64,000 nt of DNA from Epinephelus fuscoguttatus. Its lineage: Eukaryota; Chordata; Actinopteri; Perciformes; Serranidae. The translations under genes were made by a program, and so were the position numbers. Numbering within the stretch: the stretch's first letter is position 1; every line of letters starts with the position of its first letter. Under the pieces are notes generated by a model. The model saw only the letters and a program-made list of their open reading frames with translations, was not told where the DNA came from and searched no databases. Below are positions 23,770-35,499 of this stretch, piece after piece. The stretch is from positions 2,850,501 to 2,914,500 of the forward strand of contig NC_064765.1 in assembly GCF_011397635.1 (NCBI RefSeq), read 5' to 3'.

Positions 23770-26700
23770 TTAACTTTTTTTTAAACCTTCCCTGAAGCTC
23801 CAAATATTTCCCCTTGACCCTCCCTCCACCATAAATGAGTTATTAGATTTTTTAAAATTTATCTTTTGATGTTTGAAGGCTAAGTTGAAGATGAAATTCT
23901 GGGGTTGAAAAAAAGCCTTTTTACTAAGTTTTTTACTCTTGCCATGCATGCTGATTAGCTTGTGCAAACAATGTTATTTTTGGCCAAATTAAGAACTGTC
24001 AGAAATGTGAAAATCCAACAACAATTTCTTTCTTTTTTAAAAAAATAAATTGTATTCATTTATTTATTTCACACATAATTTTGCCATTTTTTTAAGAAAA
24101 CAAATTTAAGGTAAAATATACACAGAATATAACCATTTAAAGTTGTGTGCTCCTCTCCCAGACCAAAATAAAAATCCAGAAGTCCCTCCCCAGTGCTTAA
24201 AAAAATATTTGATATGTCACAATTTCTGGTACTTTGACCAAGATGGATGGTTTGTTTGGTATTATTCATTCACTGGGTTGGCACAAAATGGCTTCACTCT
24301 GTGAGTTGCTGGAGGTCTCAAAATGTAATGCCTTAAATACATTTATTAAATGTAATCAATTTACAATTATTTTAATTTCTACTTTTATTTATATATGTGT
24401 CCTTTTATAGCCTTGCCGTTTTGAGTTTGTTTTCACTTTGTTTTGAAACTGTTTATACTGTTTGAAATAATGCTGGATTCAATATTCTTGCAAGGATCTG
24501 TGATGTTGAATTTTCTATACTATCTTAAAATATCTCAGTTCAGTAAACGATTGTGATTTTTGATTTCTGAATGTTATTTGGCTTTGTGTAATTTCTTGTC
24601 ATTTCAAGATGCAAATGTGGAACTTTTATTTCAATTTTTCCAAGCTGAAACAAAACAAAACAAACAAAAGATTGCGATATTTTAACTGTAAAAATGCTTA
24701 TATCTGTATCTAATCAGATTTGTCCTTTGTACATTAAATTTATCAGTCATTCTCAGATATTCTCAGAGTTCAATGATTTATTAATTTTCTTAATTATTTG
24801 TCTTGAAAATGTACAGAACAAGTATGGCATCATTCACATTTATTAAGCACAGGGAAGTACAAAGAACTGTCAAAGTGAACAAGAGTATAAAAACACATGT
24901 AAACGCCTTACAAAACAAGAAAATTGATTAAAAAAAGAAGAAATGCTTTTAATTGTAAATTTTGAATAGAAATGTAATATGAAGCAACAAAGGGGGAAAA
25001 GTAAATGATAAAAATAAAATAAACCGAAATAAATAAAATGCAAGGCAAAGTACAAATTTAACTCAGTTATCTGACACAGTGGGAAAAAAAATTGTATTAT
25101 TTTTTAATTGAATTTTCCCTTTTATTTCTTGTCATTAATAACCTGTGCTATCTTATTTTGAAAACCGGATGTAGTCACATGTGTATCCGAACGTTAACGT
25201 TGCCAAGTCCGATGTAACTGATGTAACTGTATTTTATACAGTCTATGGATGTAACTTGATTAATTGTATGCGTTGTGTTCAGGTAGAAATTAAGATTTCA
25301 GAGCCTCTCCTCAGGTAAGACTTTCACACTGCAACACCTGTCCTAAAAATATTAAGTAAGGAGGAAACAAAGTGAGAAAACTGACAGAATAAAGCTGACA
25401 AAGTCGATTTTTATTCGACATAATCGATCTGGGCAGTTTTAATAAATTTACCGTAAAGGTCAGAATACGGGCGCTTTGACAGGAGAGCTAGCTTGACCAC
25501 AGCGCAGAAAACAATTTCTTTAGCAACGGAGTTGGATGAGATGATAAAAAACACAGTGTTATAACTTAAATTACTTCATCATTATTTAATATTTACTTTT
25601 AATTGGGCGATTTAATATTTAACTAGCATGTTTTATCTAAGGTGCCGTATGCTAGCTAACGGGTGTTCAACCGATTTCATTGGCATTAGCAAGGTAGCTA
25701 ACGTTAGCTCAACGGTTTTTCAACCCATTTCGTTAGCTAGGTTAGCTAACGTTAGCTCAACAGTTTTTGCATATTCTACTTTTTGCCTTTTCATTACTTT
25801 CTCCTTCGAGATAAACAAATACCTAATTTCCCATTATTCTATATTAGTTTAAATTTTCTCGTCGTTAAATTTGAATGTAATAATTGTCCAAATAAAACAT
25901 GAAACACAAGTCCCCAATGCCGTGCTAATAGTTCACAGGGTTCCAACGGTCATGGAAATAGCTTCCTGGGACACCTAATAGTACTGAGCCATGTTTAAGT
26001 TATTAGTTTCACCTGTGTTTTCTAACTTGACATGTCAAAATGTCTGCTGTGGAAAAAGTCCATAGAGTTTGAATCTGATATGTTTGTGGGGCAAGAAAAA
26101 AATGTATGGATCCTTGAAAGGTCATTGAATTTTTCTTTTTAAATTTTGTCCATAGAATGTGTGGGCACCCTGGAGTTAGCTTGAAGAAAAGATGTTGCAC
26201 CCAATTTGCCTGCCATCAAACACAGTCAGCCAACTTAATGGAACATTTCACAGCTAGTTTGAACATGTCACTCCCAGGATTAGAAATTAGCACCAGCCAC
26301 CAGCTAAATGTTGGTAAAATATCCACATGGCTGGTGGATTTGGTATTGTGCATCCTGAATATTTCAGATCTGTTACTTAAATACAAGTACTAATACCACA
26401 CTGTAAAAATATTCTGTGAAGTATCACTTAAAGTATATAAATGTATTCAGAAAAATAATATTTTAACTGTTAAACTATTACATCATGAGATTTGTTAACC
26501 TGCTCCAGTATTAACGTAAAAGCAGGATTTTTGAGTTGTAGTTGGTTGAGGTGGAGCTCGTTTTGATTTACTGATGATGACTTTCATTATTAATTAAGAA
26601 TACTGTTGCAGCTGTATACCGGTCTGCTTATCTCCAATATTGGAAAAAAAGCAACTGGAAGGAGAATGTCAACTTTCTTTGAATTATTTTCCAAAGGGAG

Positions 26701-27997
26701 CCTTTTTACACAAACTTCTATTTTAAAGCAATGGTTTCAAGTTTCATTGATAATAATAAATTGTTTGTTCAACCAACAATAATCCCTTGTTTTCATTTCT
26801 GTAAGGCTCATTTGACTAATAGTTTAATTCTGTAATTATGTAATTTTATAATTTTAGATAATATAAGAAAAGACTCTAAAGTACAAGTATCTCCTTTTTT
26901 TTCTACCTGAGGGCAGCATTTATAGTTACACTGCACCACTGGAAATAATTAACAATAAAGATCAGTCATTAAAAAAACATGGCGATACACCATAAATCTT
27001 TATGTGTGATGATGCTTGAAACAGCCTCGTTAAATATCCCCTTCACTCTGAGGACACTGAAGGTGAAGCTAATCACCTTAATGATGGCTGAATTTGATTC
27101 AGGTGTGTGTGTTGTACACACTGACCCACTGAGACACGTCACGGGAAACAATTGCCATCAATGTGATTATTTTCACCTGTGCTCACTGTGAAAAAGTTCT
27201 GTCTGCTGCTACAGACAGAAATATCAGAAGACGTCATGTGAGTGTTTCACACAGCTGCATTATGTCAACTTTGTTTTATGTTGAACTGTCTGTAGTCTGT
27301 CACCAGATGGCGCTGTGGTTTAGTTTAGAAACAGAGCAACTTTGTCACTGAAGTGCAATGAATCAGGAATGAATATTTTTAATCAGATATTTGTGGCTAT
27401 TGTTGGGTTGATTGTCTCTCTTCCAATCAGATCTGATCAAAGTACATCCACACTGTCAAGATGAAGCAGATTAGCTGTTAGCTGTATTGTTAAATAATAT
27501 CTGAAGACATGTTATATTATTTTGATTATTGCTTATTCAGTCATGAACTTACAATAAAAACCCCTTCAGATTTAAATCGAGAATTTAACTGTTAATACGT
27601 CCACATCAAGGGGAAATAAGGAAGATGAACAAATCATTTATTAAAGAAATTATACCCAACAGGAAATCAATATCATTTTTAATTATATTTTTAAATAGAA
27701 ACGAGGGAACAAAAAACAATTGGTGCTAGTAAGTAATATGAAGGCTGGTGATGATTTGATGGTTTTTAATTCAACAGCAGAATTAAATGGATTTAATTGA
27801 AAGTGTGCTAATTGAACACTGTCTCCAAGTTCCTTATAATTTACACCACATTAGAAATTTAATTTACTGAATTAATTTGCAGTTAATGGTTGTGAATGTT
27901 AAGCAGTTGCACTCTTTTAGAGCATCTTACAGAGTTGTATAATGTTGTGTAACTTATAAATGCTCTCAAAAGACAGCATATCAGTTATTCATTTATA
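23770..27997. other. Intergenic DNA upstream of ganc, no gene seen
   Basis: AT-rich sequence without a supportable coding exon. Around 25170-25250 is a repeat fragment ending 'tacagtctatgg', related to the 1130-1700 family. Around 25640-25770 the palindromic phrase 'gctaacgttagct' recurs in two near-copies. Nothing else could be supported. Confidence 0.5.
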
Positions 27998-27999
27998 TA

Positions 28000-28269
28000 C
28001 AGTACAGGCCAAAAGTTTGGACACACCTTCTCATTCAATGCGTTTTCTTTATTTTCATGACTATTTACATTGTAGATTCTCACTGAAGGCATCAAAACTA
28101 TGAATGAACACATGTGGAGTTATGTACTTAACAAAAAAAGGTGAAATAACTGAAAACATGTTTTATATTCTAGTTTCTTCAAAATAGCCACCCTTTGCTC
28201 TGATTACTGCTTTGCACACTCTTGGCATTCTCTCCATGAGCTTCAAGAGGTAGTCACCTGAAATGGTTT
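28000..28269. repeat. Left terminal inverted repeat of the Tc1 element
   Basis: Reverse complement of 29354-29623. The inner 107 bases (28163-28269) also encode the last codons of the transposase (...MERMPRVCKAVIRAKGGYF...). Confidence 0.9.
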
Positions 28270-29210
28270 TCCAACAGTCTTGAAGGAGTTCCCAGAGGTG
28301 TTTAGCACTTGTTGGCCCCTTTGCCTTCACTCTGCGGTCCAGCTCACCCCAAACCATCTCCATTGGGTTCAGGTCCGGTGACTGTGGAGGCCAGGTCATC
28401 TGCCGCAGCACTCCATCACTCTCCTTGGTCAAATAGCCCTTACACAGCCTGGAGGTGTGTTTGGGGTCATTGTCCTGTTGAAAAATAAATGATCATCCAA
28501 CTAAACGCAAACCGGATGGGATGGCATGTCGCTGCAGGATGCTGTGGTAGCCATGCTGGTTCAGTGTGCCTTCAATTTTGAATAAATCCCCAACAGTGTC
28601 ACCAGCAAAACACCCCACACCATCACACCTCCTCCTCCATGCTTCACAGTGGGAACCAGGCATGTGGAATCCATCCATTCACCTTTTCTGCGTCTCACAA
28701 AGACACGGCGGTTGGAACCAAAGATCTCAAATTTGGACTCATCAGACCAAAGCACAGATTTCCACTGGTCTAATGTCCATTCCTTGTGTTTCTTGGCCCA
28801 AACAAATCTCTTCTGCTTGTTGCCTCTCCTTAGCAGTGGTTTCCTAGCAGCTATTTGACCATGAAGGCCTGATTCGCGCAGTCTCCTCTTAACAGTTGTT
28901 CTAGAGATGGGTCTGCTGCTAGAACTCTGTGTGGCATTCATCTGGTCTCTGATCTGAGCTGCTGTTAACTTGCGATTTCTGAGGCTGGTGACTCGGATGA
29001 ACTTATCCTCAGAAGCAGAGGTGACTCTTGGTCTTCCTTTCCTGGGTCGGTCCTCATGTGTGCCAGTTTCGTTTGTAGCGCTTGATGGTTTTGCGACTCC
29101 ACTTGGGGACACATTTAAAGTTTTGCAATTTTCCGGACTGACTGACCTTCATTTCTTAAAGTAATGATGGCCACTCGTTTTTCTTTAGTTAGCTGATTGG
29201 TTCTTGCCAT
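28163..29210 (-). pseudogene. Tc1-like transposase, inactivated
   Basis: DDE-type (D,D,E) cut-and-paste transposase. The start MARTNQLTKEKR at 29210 opens a helix-turn-helix DNA-binding region. The middle segment (about 29112-28561) continues through RPRKGRPRVTS and the first catalytic Asp in VLWSDESKFEIFG. The second Asp lies in QDNDPKHT (about 28470), and the Glu in PDLNPMEMVWGELDRR. The pieces lie in three reading frames, with frameshifts near 29115 and between 28678 and 28561. An in-frame TGA at 28493-28495 cuts the last segment. The shifts fall at or near short homopolymers, so they could be true decay or assembly error. The gene cannot make a full protein as written. Confidence 0.9.
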
Positions 29211-29353
29211 AATATGAATTTTAACAGTTGTCCAATAGGGCTGTCGGCTGTGTATTAACCTGACTTCTGCACAACACAACTGATGGTCCCAACCCCATTG
29301 ATAAAGCAAGAAATTCCACTAATTAACCCTGATAAGGCACACCTGTGAAGTGG

Positions 29354-29623
29354 AAACCATTTCAGGTGACTACCTCTTGAAGCTCATGGAGAGAATGCCA
29401 AGAGTGTGCAAAGCAGTAATCAGAGCAAAGGGTGGCTATTTTGAAGAAACTAGAATATAAAACATGTTTTCAGTTATTTCACCTTTTTTTGTTAAGTACA
29501 TAACTCCACATGTGTTCATTCATAGTTTTGATGCCTTCAGTGAGAATCTACAATGTAAATAGTCATGAAAATAAAGAAAACGCATTGAATGAGAAGGTGT
29601 GTCCAAACTTTTGGCCTGTACTG
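29354..29623. repeat. Right terminal inverted repeat of the Tc1 element
   Basis: Reverse complement of 28000-28269. It therefore carries a second, promoterless copy of the transposase C-terminal codons on the plus strand (29354-29460). Confidence 0.9.
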
Positions 29624-30115
29624 TATCTACTTATTAATTAATTTGTGTATGTTTACTTAATTGCTGATTTTACTTGTGTATTGAAGCAGTGGCTGTTTGT
29701 AAATTCCTGGTTCCTTAAATGGTTTAATATCTATGTTTTATTTTAATTTCACACAAATCAAATGTTAAAAATTTGAGCTTTTTTAAAATTTGTTTGTGGT
29801 GCAGTTGAAAGTGTCAAATTCAATTTAGGTTGAACCAAACTCATATTTCATAAAATGTTCATTATAACTGGCTGTTACAGTGCATTGTGGGTGGGTATAT
29901 TTGCATGAAAATCATAATTTTAAATGGGTATTTGCTCACAAATTACATCATTTTTTCCAGGAACCTTTATTAAATTTAAAGTTGCATATTAATTATTTTC
30001 AAGGAAATTATAGGTTTAGTGTAGATGTGTGTGTATTGATTGATTGTATTGAATCGATTGATTTAAATATAAATAACTCATTGTCTTGGGAACACACCAC
30101 ATTGTTGTCTCGTTG

Positions 30116-30380
30116 CTCTCCTGCAGGTTTTCTTTTTCTTCTTCTGCACTTCCAACAGTCACCAGCTGAGGGCGTCGATGGCTTCTTGTCGTCCGTGTGC
30201 AGTGTTTTCTCCTTCAGCACAGAAAAAGAGCGAGCAGCTGCTTCTCACATCGCAGCCTTTGCTCTGTCATCCCCCTCCTCCCCCTCCTCCTCCTCCTCCC
30301 TCAGGAAGGGGAGCACCACACCCTGCGAGCCAATCAGAGCTGAGCTCCACCTTCCCCATCACATCATCTCAGTTTCCAAG
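30116..30380 (+). other. Possible non-coding first exon of an unidentified gene
   Basis: The segment contains CT- and GA-rich sequence, a CCAAT box (30330-30334, 'gagccaatcagag') and a good donor, 'tttccaag|gtaaca', at 30380/30381. It resembles a vertebrate 5' UTR exon or promoter. There is no conserved coding sequence; the long open frame across it is low-complexity. The downstream gene is not recognised. Confidence 0.25.
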
Positions 30381-30566
30381 GTAACAGGGCACCCCTCTCT
30401 GTCTCTCTCTCTCTCTCCCTCTCTGTTTCCATACCGAAAGGTGCCGCATCATCATCATCATCCCTCCCATCTGTACATCCCACCGTCCCACACTGAGCTG
30501 GTGGCTACTTTAGCTTTAGCTTCCTGTCTGTTAGCACCATCTCTTCCTCTCTCTCTGTCTCTGCAG

Positions 30567-30692
30567 TGGGATTGCCACAACATCAAAGGCACCTCCCTCC
30601 CTCTCTCCCCCCCTCTCTCTGCATCCTCCACCATCCGACACTCAGGAAGAGAAGAAGGGAACGAGATGGACTAAAGGAGAAGAAGAGATGTG
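30567..30692 (+). other. Possible second 5'-UTR exon
   Basis: A long pyrimidine tract with 'tctctgcag' precedes this 126-base segment, which ends 'gatgtg|gtatgt', a plausible donor. An ATG lies five bases from the 3' end. If this were the start codon, the coding sequence would continue in a distant exon that I could not find. Confidence 0.25.
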
Positions 30693-30762
30693 GTATGTAC
30701 TGCTGAAGCTGCTCTCTGCTGCTCTGTCACCTCCCTCCTGTTTTGTATACATGAAAGAGGAA

Positions 30763-30775
<13 letters not shown>

Positions 30776-30815
<40 letters not shown>
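30776..30815. repeat. (TG)n microsatellite
   Basis: Uninterrupted TG dinucleotides over 40 bases. Confidence 0.98.
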
Positions 30816-30817
<2 letters not shown>

Positions 30818-30819
30818 AG

Positions 30820-32730
30820 CCTAATCCTTCATGGAATGCTGCTTTAATGAGCTGTCTGATGCTAACGCCACCAGAATGATGCAAGGAAGGAGAGAATAAG
30901 ATGAAGAGAGAGACAGAAGCAGAGGGAGGTGACTCCCAGTGTCTCTACCTCTCTGAGCTTTTGTTATGGAGGCCTTCTCTGCAGAAGAGCTCACTCTGCC
31001 TGCTGCATACAGAAAGAGGCCAACACCTCTCTCCTGTCTGTTCCCAGTCTGTTGCCTGGCTTCATACTGGGCTGCTTTAAGTGTCTTTCACTGGGTTAAA
31101 AGCCTTCGCACATGTGATGGGGAATCCTGCTTTCTGATGTGGTGTTTACCAGCGAGTAAATCTGACCTCATCTCAGCGTTGTTTGGTCTCAAAGTTTTGA
31201 CTTTGTGGAAATAATGAGTGAAGTTTTAATTTGTTATATTCTTAAAGCAAACTAGTTTTATGATGTGTCGTTCAACCATGTCTAAAGGTAAAAGTGTTTA
31301 TAGATGTGGGGCGAAACATTTGCTATTGTAGGAAAGGATGGGATGCAGTTATTATACATATGGGGATTAAGATGCACCCTTTAAGACAGTTTCATTTAAG
31401 GCATTGATGCTGTTGTACTCGTTGGTACATGCAAAAAGTGACAGAAGTAGTTTTGTGAACAAAGAGAGCTCGAGAGAGAAGTTCTCATTACAGCTTTTCC
31501 ATGGCGGACATTTTTGCAGTGTCATAGCAAGAGAAGTAGAGTTGTAATGGTTAACATTAAAAACCATTTAGGCGAGCTGTTTGCAGCGTCTGGTGTTGTG
31601 TATTCTGGCTCCCCAGCTTGTCTTAACGGGACACTTCATGGCACTGAGACATTGTTAAAGAATTTTGTGTCACCTGTGGATTTCCTGCTATGACGAGTCA
31701 AAATATCTGCGGTGAAAAAGGTGTATCGTTCAGGTGTGTTAAACAGCAGTGCAGTGTAAAACAGGCATGATTGTTGAATTGTCAGGTGCAGTCACCTCCA
31801 GATTGTGATCTCAGGAAAGTGGTGTGGGATGAGGTGATGCTGTTTGATGATGTGATGAGGACTTCAGGTTAGGCAAAGTGAGCTGATAGTTGCTGAGTTC
31901 TGGGAACACAGTGACGTCACTAAAAGAAACACGAGCAGTCAGAGGATCAGACAGATTGGAAACAAATCTTTATCCAGATTAAACCACTTTATTTGGAAGT
32001 AAAACTGAATGTGAGTGCTCCCAAAATGTTGGTGATAACAGGGTTTCCTCAGGTGGTTCATGCAGGGCGGGTTTTGGCTTTGTGTCAAGATGCTGCTCTG
32101 ATTAATGACTGTAACTATGATGTGATTGATAACATATTTCTGAAATCAGGTCCTTACGCATCTCGTCTATTAATTCATTTAGTTTTAGTCACTGTATGAC
32201 GGCATGAACAGTTGCCTTACTCATGGAATAAGTTGCCATTACTGAGTGACATCACACATATTCCCTCATTTCCTGAAGTTTACAGCACCACACTGTTAGA
32301 CTTCTTTGAAATAAGTTTATCTCCTTCTGTTTTAAAGCTCTGTGCTCCTGCTCAGTGTTTACATGTTTACAGGTGACTGTTTCTCATTGTTGTTGTTTCT
32401 CTGAACCCAAGTTCTTGAGTAAACAGCGAGACACTTTGTCTTACTTTATATTTCTGATATAGTGTCCTACATGCATCGTTCCATTTTATGACTAAGAGGG
32501 TTTGTCTTTCCTCCCTCCTTGTTCCCACTCCTCCAGGAAGTAACTTGGAGGAGGCAAGGAAAGGAAGTGAGAAAGGAAGTCATTCACGTTGCCTCAGATG
32601 TTAAGCCCTTTGCAGTTTGAGATAATGGCTGTTTTATGTTTTATGTTTTTTATGTTATTTTCTGTGTTTACTTTCAGTCAGAGACGAGTGTTTGAAATGA
32701 TTCATACGAAAATGATGTTTGTGTGGAAAC
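30820..32730. other. No gene seen
   Basis: Moderately AT-rich single-copy-looking sequence. Short open frames here have no recognisable similarity and no good flanking splice sites. Confidence 0.4.
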
Positions 32731-32732
32731 CT

Positions 32733-33690
32733 GTAGGAGGCTCGCTCAGCTCTGACCGATAAATGTTGTCCTCATGTCCTCGTTTACACAAAGAAGGCAA
32801 GTGCAAAGTCAACATGACCCCAGACAGACAGCATAGAGGGAGGGATGAAGGGAAGGAAAGAAGGATGTGGGGAAGGAAAGGGGAATGTAGGAAAGGAAAA
32901 AGGGATGTAGGAAAGGAACAAAGAATGTGGGCAAAGAAAGAAGAATTGAGGGAAGGAAAGATAAACATAGGGAAGGAAAGAGACATATGGAGGGAAAGAA
33001 GGATGTAGGGAAGAAAAGAAGGTTTTAGGAAAGGAGAGAAGGACCCCGGAGAAAGGAAAAAAAGACCTAAAGGAAGAAAAGAAAGACAAAGGAAAAGAAA
33101 GGAGGACCTAGTCGAAGAAATAAAGGACCTAGGAGAAGGAAAGAGACACAGAGGATGGAAAGAACATAGAAGAAGGGTAGGGGAAGGGAAGAAGGAATGA
33201 AGGATGTGGGGAGGGAAAGAAGCACCTATAGGGAGGTAAAGAAGGATGTAGGCATGGAAAGAAGGGTGTAGGGAAGGAATAAAGAAAAGAACAATATTGG
33301 AAAGAGAAGAAGAATGTAGGGAGGCAGACGCAGAGAAAAGAAAGAAAGATGTAGAGCAAGGGCAGAGGGACGCAGAGGAAGAAAACAGTGATTTAGAGGA
33401 AGGAAAGAAGGACAGTTGTAGGAGGCTTGCATGTGTATGCTCGATATATGTTGTCCTCATTTACCCAGAGAAATCAAGTGCAAAGTCAGCACAAGGGAAG
33501 AAGGACATAGGGAAGGAAAGACAAACGTAGGGAAGGTTAAAAAGGATGTAGGGAGAGAAAGATGACAGTAGGGAAGAAGAGGAGCACTTAGGGAGGGACA
33601 GAAGCATGTAGAAAAGGAAAGACAGATGTAGGGAAGGAAAGATGGACATCGGTAAGGTAAGAAGGATGTAGTAAAGGGTAAGTAAGGATG
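32733..33690. repeat. GA-rich minisatellite with higher-order duplication
   Basis: Degenerate units of about 19-21 bases on the theme 'gggaaggaaagaaggatgta' run from about 32838 to 33417 and from 33495 to 33690. Each array is preceded by a related non-repetitive segment (32733-32816 and 33418-33492) sharing 'gttgtcctca' and 'aagtgcaaagtca'. The whole is thus a two-copy higher-order repeat with arrays of unequal length. Long open frames on the opposite strand are by-products of the purine bias. Confidence 0.9.
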
Positions 33691-33699
33691 TAAGGAAGG

Positions 33700-35400
33700 A
33701 GGTTTTAAAGGGAATATGTTGACATGATTTTCATGTTGCTTCTGAAGGTCAGGAAGTTGTTAGAGTACAGTGTGAGTGGTCAGTACAGCCCAGCTCACTG
33801 TCTGCATTTTCCACTCGACAGGATATGATGTAACTATCTCCGGGGCTGTTAAACTGGGCTGAGTGGCTGCAGAGGAGCACAGAGGCGTAGATGTCAGGGG
33901 AAAGGCGAGGAAGGTTAAACTGGGTGTAGACTTCTCCTCTTACAGATGGTGTATGGGATTAAATCCATACTGAAACAAAGGAGGAAGAACACTTGCAACA
34001 TGACGAGAGTTTACGCTGGTTTAGTGGATGATAGACAGTTAAAATCTGAGCTGACCTCTGCTCCTCCAGCCTCAGCTTCATGATGTGTCTTCCATCAGTC
34101 ATTTTAAATAGATGAAACGTGATATTGGAATTTTCTGTCCATATTCTAAGTTTACAGTAAATAATGCAACTACAGCTCTTCTACACTGGACTGTAAACAA
34201 CTTTACATTTAATAGAATGAAAAGACTATTTTGTGAGCACTTAATATGAAATCAGTCATATTTTTGTATCAAGGACACGTTACAAATCTTTGAGGTCATT
34301 ATGAATCTGATTTGGATGTTTGGGTTGAGTCTTTTCCAACTTGTTTCTGTTGGTTGTGACAGTTCAGACATAATTTCATGTAGTGTGGTGATGAAGGATT
34401 CAATCTCTGCCTGTCGTTCACTTGTTGATTATTTTTACATTTAATATAAACAAGTGAAATCGATATAGTTGACTTTGCTGCATGTGAGCAGAAAATGAAA
34501 ACAAAATGATGAGCAAACTTGTTCCATGCATGACTAGATATCATTTTATAATTTAAACAGCAATGATACTTAAATGACAGCTACATTTGTTACTCAGTGT
34601 GTCTCTAGCTTCTGAAATTAAAAATCTGAGTATGTTGCTGGAAAAATGTGTGGTTTGTAAGTTTGAGCCACACATCAGGGGTCTCATTTCTAAAACAATG
34701 TGTAGGATCCATACTACAAATGTGCGTACAGATAGAAGCTGAAAATGGCGTGGCCAAAAAATATTTGACAGTTTCTCCAATCAGGCTTCCAACTCACCAT
34801 CTGCATCGCCAATTTCCCGTCTCCAAAATGTTTGTATCATGGGTCAAAGTTTCTCCTATCAAGCCTGTTTTTATACATCATAACTTTTGAGTGGGAAGTG
34901 GCGTACACCTCTCTCAGGCCTCGTTTAGTGTTTATGCAATTTTTTATAAATGTACGGTTACTGTAGGTTTGCCAACACCTTGTTGACTGAAGTTTCCACC
35001 CATATTTGATTCTAGAGCAGGAAAAAGATTACCTGATACTGGACAGAACTGTCAACTTGTTTCACTCAGTTTCCATCTTGAGTCTGACATTCTGTCCACT
35101 CTTACTGGTTTCTGTCAGGGAGGGAGCCTGTGGTGCGCCCAGAGGCTGAGTGTGCACACCATTTGACCGTTGTTGTAGCCAGCAGTTACGCCAGATCTGC
35201 TGCTAAATTTCAGCTGTGAGAGCGGCGTATACCTCACAATGACCACATGACCCAGACAAACACAAACAAGTCAAGTGAGATTAGTAAACCAGAGAACTGA
35301 TGAATGTCATTCAGGCTTAAATAAAATCATATTGTAAACATCACTGTCCATGCAGGCAATTATGTGTCAAGTAGAAAAGCTACCGTGGCTTTTGCCCTTT
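33700..35400. other. No gene seen; one dispersed repeat
   Basis: About 34670-34930 contains 'ggggtctcatttctaaaac' and 'gtaggatccatactacaaat', phrases of a widespread fish DNA element. The remainder shows no supportable feature. Confidence 0.35.
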
Positions 35401-35401
35401 A

Positions 35402-35490
35402 AGCTGACATTGATGTTTGTTTTGTCAGCTGACAGTGATGTTTGTTTTGTCAGCTGACAGTGATGTTTGTTTTGTCAGCTGACAGTGATG
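35402..35490. repeat. Tandem repeat, 25-bp unit, about 3.5 copies
   Basis: The unit 'cagctgacagtgatgtttg...' is repeated without interruption. The first copy differs by one base, and the last is partial. Confidence 0.9.
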
Positions 35491-35499
35491 TGGTTCCTG

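Larger units (their letters stand above)
28000..29623 (-). mobile_element. Tc1/mariner-type transposon, near full length
   Basis: A 1,624-bp element flanked on both sides by the TA target dinucleotide (27998-27999 and 29624-29625). The ends begin CAGTACAGGCCAAAAGTTTG. The terminal inverted repeats are 270 bp (28000-28269 and 29354-29623) and appear nearly perfect. A transposase remnant lies on the minus strand. High arm identity suggests recent insertion. Confidence 0.95.

Noticed and set aside
29880..30674. 264-residue open frame on the plus strand
   Set aside because: The first half is AT-rich non-coding and the second is Ser/Pro/Leu low complexity from CT-rich DNA. The internal splice signals argue for UTR rather than coding sequence.
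32702..33460. 252-residue open frame on the minus strand, Ser/Phe/Pro-rich
   Set aside because: It is the complement of the GA minisatellite. Its composition reflects purine bias, and it shows no domain or splice context.
32838..33690. CRISPR-like regular repeats
   Set aside because: Units are contiguous and degenerate, without unique spacers, and the genome is a vertebrate's.
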